Shown piece by piece: positions 8,835 through 16,367 of a stretch of DNA of 30,498 nucleotides. Location: positions 1 through 30,498 of the forward strand of contig DATAYF010000152.1 in the NCBI GenBank assembly GCA_036272735.1. The letters are read 5' to 3'. Each line of letters opens with the position of its first letter. The stretch's first letter is position 1. Under the pieces are notes generated by a model. It was not told where the DNA came from, did no database searches, and was given only the letters and a program-made list of their open reading frames with translations. A program made the translations under genes and the position numbers. This DNA is from DATAYF01 sp036272735 (GTDB lineage: Bacteria > Chloroflexota > Ktedonobacteria > Ktedonobacterales > Ktedonobacteraceae).

Positions 8835-10094
8835 ATGTTTATGGTTAAGGATCACGCCAACACGACAGAGCCACGTCTGCCCTGGGCAGGAAAACAAGTA
8901 CATGCATTAGATGTTGAGAGCGAGCTATCTCACCTCTGGCGTATGTCGGCCGACAACGTACGTATCAGTCAGAACACAAACGTACGCACCAGCGTGCTCA
9001 ATTTCGTGATCTGTGCGCCTGATATCGCGTCGGCACGTCAAGCGAGCATGCTGCTACGCGATTTGTCTAGCACCCACATAGCACGCGTCATCCTCCTGAT
9101 ACTCAATACAGATAGCACACCTGCCAATATCTCGACCTGGGTGACCCTGCGCTCGTTTCCTATTATCTCAGATATCATGCGCCACAGCTTTGAGCAAATT
9201 ACCATGCTGGCTACTGGCGATGCTATTCGCCAGGCAGATCACGCCGTGCAGGCATTGCTCAAGAACGACCTACCGGTTTACCTGTGGTGGCTCCATGATC
9301 CCCCCAAAGAGGGGAGCATTTTACTCCGCCTTGGGGAACTGTGCCACCGGGTGATCGTAGATTCTAGTAGCTTCGCGACCCCCGAGCAGAGCATTCGCGC
9401 TTTATCATCGCTGGTGCATTCCGCGCCCAATTGCTCCATCAGCGACCTCAACTGGGCCCGTATCGCTCCCTGGCGTGAGCTGATCGCACAATTCTTCGAC
9501 GTCACCGAGTACAAACCCTACCTGAGTGGGGTCAATCGTATCGACATCGAACATTCCACAAGCTCCTCGTACGCCACTCAGAATGGCATCGCGCGAGGTG
9601 TTACATCACCCAATCCAGTGCAAGCGCTGCTTTTAACAGCCTGGCTAAAAACACGCCTGGGATGGCAACATATAGAAGCAAGCGACGCAGATGCATACGA
9701 TCAGGTAAGCGGCGCGTACGATTGGCACATGTCACGAACTACTGGTGCCCTCGCATCAATGAAAAGCAAGAGTGGCAAGTTGAGCACCGCAACAAGTGTA
9801 CACATCGCACTACGTCCTCGTGACTGTGCTGGCCTGCTGCCTGGCTCCATCTGCCTTACCCATCTGGAAAGTATACGCGACGGAAAACATGCCTCCTTCA
9901 TTGTCAATCGTGAAGATGACTGGCACGTGATTACTTCCGTGAAATTGGAGGAGGGCATACGCCCTCGACGCGCGGTCAGTATAGGCGCATCTCAAAAAGT
10001 AAGCGATCTGCTGCACAATGAGATGGAGATTATGAGCCGCGACGAACTCTACGAGGAGATACTGCACGAGGTGTTCGATCTCCTCGCACCATAA
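8835..10094 (+). CDS. opcA: OpcA-like glucose-6-phosphate dehydrogenase assembly/activator protein
   Basis: This 419-residue protein resembles OpcA, which binds glucose-6-phosphate dehydrogenase and tunes its activity. Recognisable features are the central NDLPVYLWWLHDPP, the SDLNWARIAPWRELIAQFFD segment, and an ordered C-terminal domain ending in EEILHEVFDLL. The length is closer to cyanobacterial OpcA than to the shorter actinobacterial form. The start is either ATG 8835 or ATG 8841. A TAAGGG box at 8826-8831 lies three bases from the first and nine from the second, so 8841 is also plausible. The position between zwf and pgl supports the role. A catalytic activity is not expected. Confidence 0.85.
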   Translation: MFMVKDHANTTEPRLPWAGKQVHALDVESELSHLWRMSADNVRISQNTNVRTSVLNFVICAPDIASARQASMLLRDLSSTHIARVILLILNTDSTPANISTWVTLRSFPIISDIMRHSFEQITMLATGDAIRQADHAVQALLKNDLPVYLWWLHDPPKEGSILLRLGELCHRVIVDSSSFATPEQSIRALSSLVHSAPNCSISDLNWARIAPWRELIAQFFDVTEYKPYLSGVNRIDIEHSTSSSYATQNGIARGVTSPNPVQALLLTAWLKTRLGWQHIEASDADAYDQVSGAYDWHMSRTTGALASMKSKSGKLSTATSVHIALRPRDCAGLLPGSICLTHLESIRDGKHASFIVNREDDWHVITSVKLEEGIRPRRAVSIGASQKVSDLLHNEMEIMSRDELYEEILHEVFDLLAP

Positions 10095-10123
10095 GCACCA
10101 TAACAAGTGTAGGAGCTGTTGTT

Positions 10124-10861
10124 ATGACTATTGCAATATACCCTGATGCCAATACGCTGAGCCAGGCAGCGGCACAGTACGTCGTTCGCGTCGCCAATGA
10201 GGCGATTAGCGAGCATGGACGTTTTACCATCGCCCTGTCGGGTGGCTCTACCCCCAAGAGGCTCTATAGTCTGCTGGCAAGCGATTTATATCGCGTGCAG
10301 ATCGATTGGGCATTGGTCGATGTGTTTTGGGGTGACGAGCGTTGTGTTCCGGCCGATAGCCCGGATAGCAACTATTACATGGCACAGGAAACGCTGTTGA
10401 GCCGCGTGCCCATACCCGCCAATCAGGTTCATCGCATGCCCGCTGACGAGGCTGACCGCGAAGCCGCCGCGTTGCACTATACGCAGGAAATGCAACGTGT
10501 TTTTGGCAGCAACGGCATCCCCAATTTCGATCTGATACAGCTTGGCATGGGCCCTGAAGGGCACACCGCTTCGCTTTTCCCGCACCAGGACGCGTTAAAA
10601 GAGACGCAACGTCTTGTCATGGCGGTGACGGTTCCCAAGCCGCCACCACCACGCCTGACATTTACGCCACCACTGCTCAACGCGGCCCGGCACGTGCAAT
10701 TCCTGGTCACCGGCGACGAAAAGGCTGAGGCATTGAAACAAGTGCTGGAAGGGCCATATCAGCCCGATGAGTACCCCGCCCAAATTGTGCGTCCGCAGAA
10801 CGGTGAAGTCCTTTGGATGCTGGATACAGCGGCCGCCAGCTTGCTTCAGAAACGATCATAG
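10124..10861 (+). CDS. pgl: 6-phosphogluconolactonase
   Basis: This 245-residue DevB/Pgl-type enzyme hydrolyses 6-phosphogluconolactone to 6-phosphogluconate, the step after glucose-6-phosphate dehydrogenase. Motifs are ALSGGSTPKRLY (SGGSTP at 39-44), VFWGDERCVP and the catalytic-region LGMGPEGHTASLFPH. Length is typical (230-260). The ATG has AGGAG eight bases upstream. It lies 29 bases after opcA and 13 bases before rpe, so opcA-pgl-rpe look like one transcription unit. Confidence 0.95.
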   Translation: MTIAIYPDANTLSQAAAQYVVRVANEAISEHGRFTIALSGGSTPKRLYSLLASDLYRVQIDWALVDVFWGDERCVPADSPDSNYYMAQETLLSRVPIPANQVHRMPADEADREAAALHYTQEMQRVFGSNGIPNFDLIQLGMGPEGHTASLFPHQDALKETQRLVMAVTVPKPPPPRLTFTPPLLNAARHVQFLVTGDEKAEALKQVLEGPYQPDEYPAQIVRPQNGEVLWMLDTAAASLLQKRS

Positions 10862-10874
10862 GCAGGAAAAAATC

Positions 10875-11528
10875 ATGATAGGACTTGTCCCATCCATTCT
10901 CTCAGCGGATTTCGTGCACCTGGGCGAACAGGTACGCGACGCGGAGGCCGGGGGAGCACAGCGCATTCAGATAGACGTGATGGACGGCCATTTCGTCCCC
11001 AATATCACCATGGGGCCAATGGTTGTCGAGGCGGTACGTCGCTGCACCGCCCTCCCACTAGAGACGCACCTGATGATTACCAATCCGCAGGATTACATCG
11101 AAACCTTCGCGCAAGCCGGGGCCGACGTCATCATTGTGCATCAAGAAGTGTGCCCACACCTGCATCGCGCTGTGCAACAGATCAAAGCCTGCGGCAAGAA
11201 GGCTGCGGTAGCACTGAATCCGTCTACGCCTGCCTTTATGCTCGATGACATCCTTACGCTGCTCGACATGGTGCTGGTGATGACCGTAAATCCCGGCTTT
11301 GGTGGTCAGGATTTCATTCCCGAAACCTTGCCCAAGATTGCTCGCCTGCACCAGATGATCAAAACCAGTAATCCACACTGCGACATTGAGGTTGATGGCG
11401 GCATTCACGAGGGTACCGTGCCGCAAGTGGTCAAGGCCGGGGCCAATCTGCTCGTTGCCGGGTCAGCGGTATACAACAAGCACGAAGGCGTGGCGGAGGC
11501 GCTGGCGCGACTGCGTCGCGCCATTTAA
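10875..11528 (+). CDS. rpe: Ribulose-phosphate 3-epimerase (atypical Gln at a metal-ligand position)
   Basis: This 217-residue TIM-barrel enzyme interconverts ribulose-5-phosphate and xylulose-5-phosphate, feeding transketolase. Seen: PSILSADF at the N terminus, DVMDGHFVPNITMG (34-47), THLMI, MTVNPGFGGQDFIP, and EVDGGI. The start is ATG 10875, with AGGAA six bases upstream. The frame continues upstream inside pgl, but that extension has no site and no family match. Oddity: the residue two before the first Asp of DVMDG is Gln32 (CAG). In characterised epimerases this position is normally a metal-binding His (H-x-D-V-M-D). The other metal ligands look intact. Function is probable but this substitution deserves attention. 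Confidence 0.93.
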   Translation: MIGLVPSILSADFVHLGEQVRDAEAGGAQRIQIDVMDGHFVPNITMGPMVVEAVRRCTALPLETHLMITNPQDYIETFAQAGADVIIVHQEVCPHLHRAVQQIKACGKKAAVALNPSTPAFMLDDILTLLDMVLVMTVNPGFGGQDFIPETLPKIARLHQMIKTSNPHCDIEVDGGIHEGTVPQVVKAGANLLVAGSAVYNKHEGVAEALARLRRAI

Positions 11529-11558
11529 CGCGTCCACGTCTACCAACAGATGGATAGT

Positions 11559-11623
11559 GAAGCGATACATAGATGCCTATAAATGGCCTAGTGGACCATT
11601 TATAGGCATCTATGTATCGCTTC
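11559..11623. repeat. Long perfect inverted repeat between rpe and the P1 peptidase gene
   Basis: Left arm 11559-11586 (begins GAAGCGATACATAGATGC) and right arm 11596-11623 are perfect reverse complements over 28 bp, with a 9-base loop. It begins 31 bases after the rpe stop and ends 32 bases before the next ATG. CGGCAAAA follows the right arm, with no U-tract. The AT-rich sequence differs from the surrounding genes. Confidence 0.9.
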
Positions 11624-11655
11624 GGCAAAAACGACAAAACGAGGAGCAGCTATTT

Positions 11656-12606
11656 ATGCACGATGATATCACCGATGTGCCCGGCATACGCGTAGGACAC
11701 TATACCGACCTGGATGCAGCGACTGGTTGCACCGTCATACTCAGCGCGACCCCAGCGGTCGGCGGCGTTGACGTGCGCGGAGGAGCGCCTGCCACGCGAG
11801 AAACCGACCTGCTACGCCCCATGTATATGGTCGATGAAGTGCACGCGGTCGTCCTCACCGGAGGCAGCGCCTTTGGTTTAGAGGCGGCCAGCGGCGTTAT
11901 GCGCTATCTGGAAGCGCAACATATTGGCTTTGACACAGGCGTTGCTCGCGTCCCTATCGTCCCCGCCGCCGCGATCTTCGACCTGGCAATCGGCAGCGCC
12001 CAGGTACGACCCGACGCCGCCTCCGGCTATCAAGCATGCCAAGAAGCGACGGGCGGGCCGATCGCACAGGGTAACGTTGGAGCTGGCACCGGGGCCACCG
12101 TGGGCAAGATGCTGCACCCAGGTCTTGCCATGAAGGGGGGGCTTGGTTCAGCCAGTATCCAACTTGCAGACGGCACAATAATAGGAGCCATCGTCGTAGT
12201 CAACGCGCTGGGCAATATTGTTGATCCACAGACGCAACAGACCATCGCCTGTGCGCGTACAACCATTGATCCATTCCCATCTTCATCAGCCAATCCCATG
12301 AGCAACACGACCATCGCGGTCATCGCAACGAACGCCGCGCTCAGCAAAGAAGGGGCCAATAAAGTAGCACAAATGGCACACGATGGCATGGCATCCGCCA
12401 TTAAACCTGCACATACCATGTTCGATGGCGACACCGTCTTCACCCTGGCAGTGGGAGAACGACCAGGCCAGCCAACAGATGCCAACACTGCTGCAAGGCA
12501 GATCAGTCTATTAGGGGCAGCGGCAGCAGAAACACTCGCACGCGCAATCGTCAAAGCAGTGAAAAGCGCGAGTGACCTGCATGGCATACCAGCAGCCCGT
12601 AGTTGA
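11656..12606 (+). CDS. P1-family (DmpA/NylC-like) autoprocessing peptidase
   Basis: This 316-residue N-terminal-nucleophile hydrolase belongs to the peptidase family S58/P1 (DmpA aminopeptidase and 6-aminohexanoate-oligomer hydrolase NylC). Seen: PGIRVGHYTD at the N terminus, TGGSAFGLEAASGVMRYLE, GNVGAGTGATVGK, and VIATNAALSK. By analogy the precursor is cleaved just before the Thr of ATNAA (T225), making that Thr the new N-terminal nucleophile of the small subunit. The ATG at 11656 has GAGGAG nine bases upstream; longer in-frame starts reach into rpe and are rejected. Substrate is unknown (beta-peptides, D-aminoacyl amides or nylon oligomers in characterised relatives). It is separated from rpe by the 28-bp inverted repeat. 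Confidence 0.9.
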   Translation: MHDDITDVPGIRVGHYTDLDAATGCTVILSATPAVGGVDVRGGAPATRETDLLRPMYMVDEVHAVVLTGGSAFGLEAASGVMRYLEAQHIGFDTGVARVPIVPAAAIFDLAIGSAQVRPDAASGYQACQEATGGPIAQGNVGAGTGATVGKMLHPGLAMKGGLGSASIQLADGTIIGAIVVVNALGNIVDPQTQQTIACARTTIDPFPSSSANPMSNTTIAVIATNAALSKEGANKVAQMAHDGMASAIKPAHTMFDGDTVFTLAVGERPGQPTDANTAARQISLLGAAAAETLARAIVKAVKSASDLHGIPAARS

Positions 12607-12636
12607 TTGGGAAAGAGCGATAACCACTCCATTCTA

Positions 12637-13038
12637 CTACGGCAGCGACATTACGACCAGCACAATGCCACCTCCGATGAGCATGAGCACGACGCACACC
12701 ATGATTACCAAGGCAAACATATAACTATGTGACGTAGCCAGTTCCGCTGAAATGTCGGGGGTACGTCGATCAGGTCGCGTGGGAAGTTCTCTTTTTGCGG
12801 TTAAGGTTTTCATACCTCCGGTCGCTAGATCGAGTGAATGGGTAGCAAAATCGAATGCGTGTTCATAATGCCCAATCGTAAATGAAGACGAGGATTCCGA
12901 GGAGGAGGCAGGAGAGACAAACGGAGATTGGGTAGAGGAGGTGGGGTACGCAACAGGTATCGAGTGTGAGGGTGGGGGCGTCTGTGCGAAGTTTGCTTGG
13001 AACCTCGAAGATTGAGCATCAGGTGTCGGCAACGTCAT
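12637..13038 (-). CDS. Small Pro/Ser-rich protein with C-terminal transmembrane anchor
   Basis: I do not recognise this 133-residue protein. The N-terminal ~70 residues are Pro/Ser/Thr-rich and low in complexity (SPASSSESSSS). A middle stretch is charged (KRELPTRPDRRTPD). The last ~25 residues are a single hydrophobic helix (MFALVIMVCVVLMLIGGGIV) ending a few residues later, i.e. a tail-anchored topology with the N terminus probably cytoplasmic. The ATG at 13038 has GGAG upstream on the minus strand; a longer frame starting at 13110 is possible. A promoter candidate is at 13148-13177. It is convergent with the P1 peptidase gene. That it is a real gene is supported by its promoter, ribosome site and TM segment, not by homology. 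Confidence 0.6.
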   Translation of the reverse strand: MTLPTPDAQSSRFQANFAQTPPPSHSIPVAYPTSSTQSPFVSPASSSESSSSFTIGHYEHAFDFATHSLDLATGGMKTLTAKRELPTRPDRRTPDISAELATSHSYMFALVIMVCVVLMLIGGGIVLVVMSLP

Positions 13039-13147
13039 TGCTATTCTCCATCGTGGGGGCACTTCCAGACCAGCCACAACATCTATGCATGAACGGCATA
13101 CAACGGACACACTACAGAACTCTTTTATTTGTAACGTAACTACTTCT

Positions 13148-13177
13148 ATTGTAATAAGGGAAGGTGCTATTTCGCAA
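13148..13177 (-). promoter_or_regulatory. Promoter of the tail-anchored protein gene
   Basis: Read on the minus strand: TTGCGA (13177-13172), 18-base spacer, TACAAT (13153-13148). The predicted start near 13141 leaves a ~100-base leader to the ATG at 13038. Confidence 0.5.
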
Positions 13178-13205
13178 GCCTTTTATGACTAATGGGTAAC
13201 AGCGA

Positions 13206-13829
13206 TCAGTCAGAGTACACAGTATCGGTAGCGAGCAACGAGAGAAAAGCATGCACGATCCGCCCGGTGGCTCCCCAGATTCTACGGGACCCATAGTCAT
13301 AAAAATAAATGGTACGCGACCTCCCATCACGCGACCACTGTTCGGTGTGCATAATCTTTGGATCGGCCAGTGCAGCTAACGGGACCACAATAAGCTCCGC
13401 CACCTCGCTGACTTGCAACTGCACGGTGCCCAGGCCTTGTGGTAAGAATGCCACCACCGGCGTAATAACATAATTACTTGCCACCGTAAATACCGGAGCC
13501 AACACACCCAATACCTGCACACGCGCCGGGTCTAAACCAATCTCCTCACGCGACTCACGTAGTGCCGTCATCACTGGAGACGTATCCTCTGGCTCCACGC
13601 CCCCGCCAGGAAAAGCGATTTCACCACGGTGCGAACGCAGACTCAGAGCGCGTTTAATAAACACTACGGACAACGTCCCATCTTGCTCAAACAGCGGCAA
13701 CAGTACTGCCGCTTTCCGTGCTTGCGGCTGCCTACCCTCAATCAGATCAAACGCGCGCTCGGCGCGTTCTGGCGCTTCAAGTTTCTCCCGTAAAGTCTGT
13801 AGAACACCGGGAACGCGATAGAGTTTCAT
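13206..13829 (-). CDS. NudL-like Nudix hydrolase (probable CoA pyrophosphatase)
   Basis: This 207-residue Nudix enzyme has the family box as GGGVEPED...ALRESREEIGL. It is preceded by the motif VVFIKRALSLRSHRGEIAFP, which is characteristic of the coenzyme-A pyrophosphatase subfamily (YeaB/NudL). Such enzymes cleave CoA or oxidised CoA to 3',5'-ADP and phosphopantetheine. The open frame extends upstream to 14072. The family-like start MKLYRVPG at 13829 fits best, and the upstream extension overlaps the rpsA promoter. No Shine-Dalgarno is seen before 13829. A -10 element sits six bases upstream, so the mRNA may be leaderless. It is divergent from rpsA. Confidence 0.85.
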   Translation of the reverse strand: MKLYRVPGVLQTLREKLEAPERAERAFDLIEGRQPQARKAAVLLPLFEQDGTLSVVFIKRALSLRSHRGEIAFPGGGVEPEDTSPVMTALRESREEIGLDPARVQVLGVLAPVFTVASNYVITPVVAFLPQGLGTVQLQVSEVAELIVVPLAALADPKIMHTEQWSRDGRSRTIYFYDYGSRRIWGATGRIVHAFLSLLATDTVYSD

Positions 13830-13835
13830 ACCAGC

Positions 13836-13841
13836 ATTGTA
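13836..13841 (-). promoter_or_regulatory. Extended -10 placed for a leaderless nudL transcript
   Basis: On the minus strand TGC-TACAAT is followed by six bases and then the ATG at 13829. Transcription would start at or next to the A of the ATG. A TTGCAA lies 15 bases upstream of the TACAAT, slightly short for a -35 spacer. Confidence 0.4.
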
Positions 13842-13944
13842 GCACATGCGGAAAATTTGCAACGACAATGGGCCTTGCATTATTGTGGTACAATGACTTG
13901 AACAAAAAATTTGGGGGAGATTCGCAAATAGGTTGGGCACCGTC

Positions 13945-13973
13945 TTGCATTCGCAGAAGGCTTTTGGTATAAT
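13945..13973 (+). promoter_or_regulatory. Strong promoter of rpsA
   Basis: TTGCAT (13945-13950), 17-base spacer, perfect TATAAT (13968-13973), with an extended -10 TG at 13965-13966. This is the closest to consensus in the window and fits a ribosomal protein gene. The predicted start is near 13980. Confidence 0.8.
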
Positions 13974-13979
13974 TAAAGC

Positions 13980-14295
13980 ATCGAGTGGGGGTATGCTTAC
14001 ATTCAGGCGCATATTGCGCTCATTTATGGCTTGCCTGTGTGTTTCGTTTCGTATCACTGTCCTGTAAAGCAAACAACTGATCGCATGGATTTATCTTCAG
14101 GATTACATTACAGCAGGCCGAAACGTTACCGCCTAAGTACGAACCTCCTCCGAATAACCCGAGACGATGGTACGCTTAATCCCCTGGCACAAAAAATTGA
14201 GTCCTTTTTTGTTCCTAAGACACTATCTGGAATCTCTAGAGCTAAGAGACGCAACACAGTGACACAATTTGAAGGCAGAAGACACCAGGAGGAAC
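13980..14295 (+). other. Long 5' leader of rpsA
   Basis: About 315 bases separate the predicted transcription start from the rpsA ATG. The leader holds a small hairpin (GCGCATATTGCGC near 14008-14020), and near 14196 an A run precedes a T run around 14210, which could pair. A reading frame from ATG 14085 (90 codons; longest form from 14031) runs through the leader and ends at 14357 inside rpsA in another frame. It lacks a clear ribosome site. Such leaders often host autoregulation by S1, but no known motif is recognised. Confidence 0.45.
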
Positions 14296-15882
14296 ATGTA
14301 TCAACTAGCGGGAAAAAACCGTGGATCGAAGGGGGTTTTACCCATGCAAGCAAATGAGCACGGCGACCTTTCGACAATGCCAGCGGCAAATCTTAACAGC
14401 GGGCGGGTACAGACGATGATCGATGGAAATGACCCACAAGGGCAAATGAACAACAACCCCGAGGAAACAGAAGACCTCAACCAAAACGAGATGGAAGCGT
14501 TGCTGGCGGCATCAACCACGCCTATCAGCATTAAGCGCGGCGATGTCGTAGAGGGCGTGATCGTGCGTATTGATCAGGACGAGATCCTGGTTGATATTGG
14601 TCTCAAGTCTGAAGGCGTCCTCTCTACAAAAGAATTGCCAGCAAGTGGCTACGGCTCCTTTAGTGAGCTGCACCTGAACGACAAAGTGCTGGTCTATGTG
14701 ATCCAGCCAGAAACGTCAGAAGGTCACGCCGTTCTTTCTCTGAAACGTGCCAACACCGAAAGACAATGGCGCATCGCGGAAGAACAGTATAAGAACAACG
14801 AACTGCTCAAAGCAAAAGTCATCGATTACAACAAGGGTGGCTTAATTGTTGATGTCGCGGGCATTCGTGGTTTCGTACCCATCTCTCAAATTCTCAACCT
14901 CAAACGCGAAGAGGTCGCGATGGGTGGCGAGAGCCAGGAGACAGCAGCCAAGTTGCAGGGCATGAAGGACAAAGAACTTCAGCTCAAAATCATTGAGATC
15001 AACCGGGCACGCAACCGCTTGATTCTCTCTGAGCGTCTGGCCGTGCAAGAATGGCGTCAGCGCCGCCGCGAAGAGTTACTTAATGAGCTTCAGCCCGGCG
15101 AAGTGCGCAAAGGCTTCGTCAGCAACCTGGCGAACTTCGGTGCTTTCGTTGACCTGGGCGGTGCCGACGGACTGGTGCATATTAGCCAACTCGCCTGGAG
15201 CCGTGTCAACCATCCTAGCGAGGTTCTGCACGTTGGTCAGGAAGTCGAAGTCCAGGTGTTAAGCGTTGATAAAGAGAAAAAGAAAATTGCCCTCTCTATC
15301 AAGCGTGCAGAAGTTGATCCCTGGACGACCGTGGAGCAACGTTATGCTCCCAGCCAGCTTGTTGATGGCGTCATTACCAAGATTGCTCCCTTTGGTGCCT
15401 TCGCACGCATCGAAGATGGCATCGAGGGTCTGATCCATCAGTCAGAACTTTCACCAGGCACCGATCCGAAAACGCTAAGAGAGGGTGAGCAGCTACAGTT
15501 GCGCATCCTACGCATCGATGCCGAGCGCCGTCGCTTAGGTCTCAGTTTGCGTCAGGTGGCAGAGCAAGATGCCCCCAAAGAAGCCGCGACCGCAGAGACC
15601 GCAGAGGTAACAGAAGAGGCGACCGCAGAGCAAGCAGTTGAAGGAAGTGCTGCTAACGCTCCACAGGCACCAGCAACACCTTCGCTGGAATCGATTTCGT
15701 CACCTTCTGAAGCACCGGCACCGGCAAAGCGTGATCGGAGAGAGCGTCAAGAGCGCAGCCAGGGGAACCAACCTTCCGGCGGTCCTTCACGCCAGGGTGA
15801 GGAGCTTACGGCAATGGCCGAGGCATTCCGCGCCGCAGCTCGCCAGCGTTCCAAAGAAGAATCGGAAGCGCCCGAACAATAA
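14296..15882 (+). CDS. rpsA: Ribosomal protein S1 (four S1 domains)
   Basis: This 528-residue S1-type protein binds mRNA on the 30S subunit and helps initiation. Four S1 OB-fold repeats are visible: around residues 77-145 (IKRGDVVEGVIVRID), 165-240 (LKAKVIDYNKGGLIVDVAG), 265-340 (GEVRKGFVSNLANFGAFVD) and 350-420 (DGVITKIAPFGAFARIEDG). The last two are the most canonical. The N terminus (~70 residues) is Asn/Gln-rich and the C terminus (~100 residues) is Ala/Glu/Pro-rich, ending in a basic-acidic tail. I chose ATG 14296 because AGGAGG lies three bases upstream. ATG 14344 with GAAGGGGG upstream is the alternative. E. coli S1 has six repeats; four is common in Gram-positive-like lineages. Confidence 0.92.
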   Translation: MYQLAGKNRGSKGVLPMQANEHGDLSTMPAANLNSGRVQTMIDGNDPQGQMNNNPEETEDLNQNEMEALLAASTTPISIKRGDVVEGVIVRIDQDEILVDIGLKSEGVLSTKELPASGYGSFSELHLNDKVLVYVIQPETSEGHAVLSLKRANTERQWRIAEEQYKNNELLKAKVIDYNKGGLIVDVAGIRGFVPISQILNLKREEVAMGGESQETAAKLQGMKDKELQLKIIEINRARNRLILSERLAVQEWRQRRREELLNELQPGEVRKGFVSNLANFGAFVDLGGADGLVHISQLAWSRVNHPSEVLHVGQEVEVQVLSVDKEKKKIALSIKRAEVDPWTTVEQRYAPSQLVDGVITKIAPFGAFARIEDGIEGLIHQSELSPGTDPKTLREGEQLQLRILRIDAERRRLGLSLRQVAEQDAPKEAATAETAEVTEEATAEQAVEGSAANAPQAPATPSLESISSPSEAPAPAKRDRRERQERSQGNQPSGGPSRQGEELTAMAEAFRAAARQRSKEESEAPEQ

Positions 15883-15930
15883 TGGCGCATCGAGAATAGG
15901 CATCAAGGCAGCGATCTTGATCATATAGCA

Positions 15931-15984
15931 AGCAAGAACCTTCCAATCCCTGCGTGATACAAATGGATTTGGAAGGTTCTTGCT
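15931..15984. repeat. Inverted repeat after rpsA, probable terminator
   Basis: AGCAAGAACCTTCCAA (15931-15946) and its exact complement at 15969-15984 form a 16-bp stem. It extends by four more pairs (ATCC/GGAT) with one bulged base. It lies 48 bases after the rpsA stop. GATTGCAAATTATTAT follows, so the T-rich tail is weak. Confidence 0.75.
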
Positions 15985-16037
15985 GATTGCAAATTATTAT
16001 CATTGCAAACGTGACTACCTGTAGTCGATTTTGTTTC

Positions 16038-16067
16038 TTGACGATACAAAATGAATTGTAGTATGAT
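16038..16067 (+). promoter_or_regulatory. clpC promoter 1 (distal)
   Basis: TTGACG (16038-16043), 18-base spacer, TATGAT (16062-16067). The predicted start near 16075 gives a ~290-base leader to the clpC GTG. Confidence 0.6.
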
Positions 16068-16263
16068 AAAATGCACAGTTTACAAAGTCACAGAGGAGCT
16101 TCTTTAAGTAGATATATTCTTGCTAAACCAACGCATTGTACCTGAACAGACCATGACAGAGACCTCGCCACTGCCTCGCTTCGTGTTGCAGTGCTGGGGT
16201 CGATTGTTTCTCAGGCAAGAATTCAAGCGTATAACGACAGATGGGAGGCTACGGTTGTTATCC

Positions 16264-16292
16264 TTGACGCTGTATGATGGGTGTTGTATGAT
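16264..16292 (+). promoter_or_regulatory. clpC promoter 2 (proximal)
   Basis: TTGACG (16264-16269), 17-base spacer, TATGAT (16287-16292). Both hexamers are identical to those of promoter 1. The predicted start near 16299 gives a ~69-base leader. Confidence 0.65.
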
Positions 16293-16367
16293 GAATCACA
16301 TAGTTTACCTGAGCGACACAGAGGGCTCGGTTCCACCCTCTGCCAATGAAAGGGGGGTGACAAACAG

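Larger units (their letters stand above)
15883..16367 (+). other. Intergenic region rpsA-clpC
   Basis: These 485 bases hold an inverted repeat after rpsA (15931-15984), two tandem promoter candidates for clpC (16038-16067 and 16264-16292) and the clpC ribosome site AGGGGGG (16351-16357). A reading frame from ATG 16153 (73 codons; TTG 16120 if extended) ends in a GTGA overlap with the clpC start. It has no ribosome site and no recognisable family. No CIRCE or CtsR operator was found by eye. Confidence 0.5.

Noticed and set aside
11386..11655. Upstream extension of the P1 peptidase frame
   Set aside because: It overlaps rpe and crosses the long hairpin. The family N terminus begins at 11656 with a good ribosome site.
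13830..14072. Upstream extension of the Nudix gene
   Set aside because: It covers the rpsA promoter and has no family match. Nudix similarity begins after 13829.
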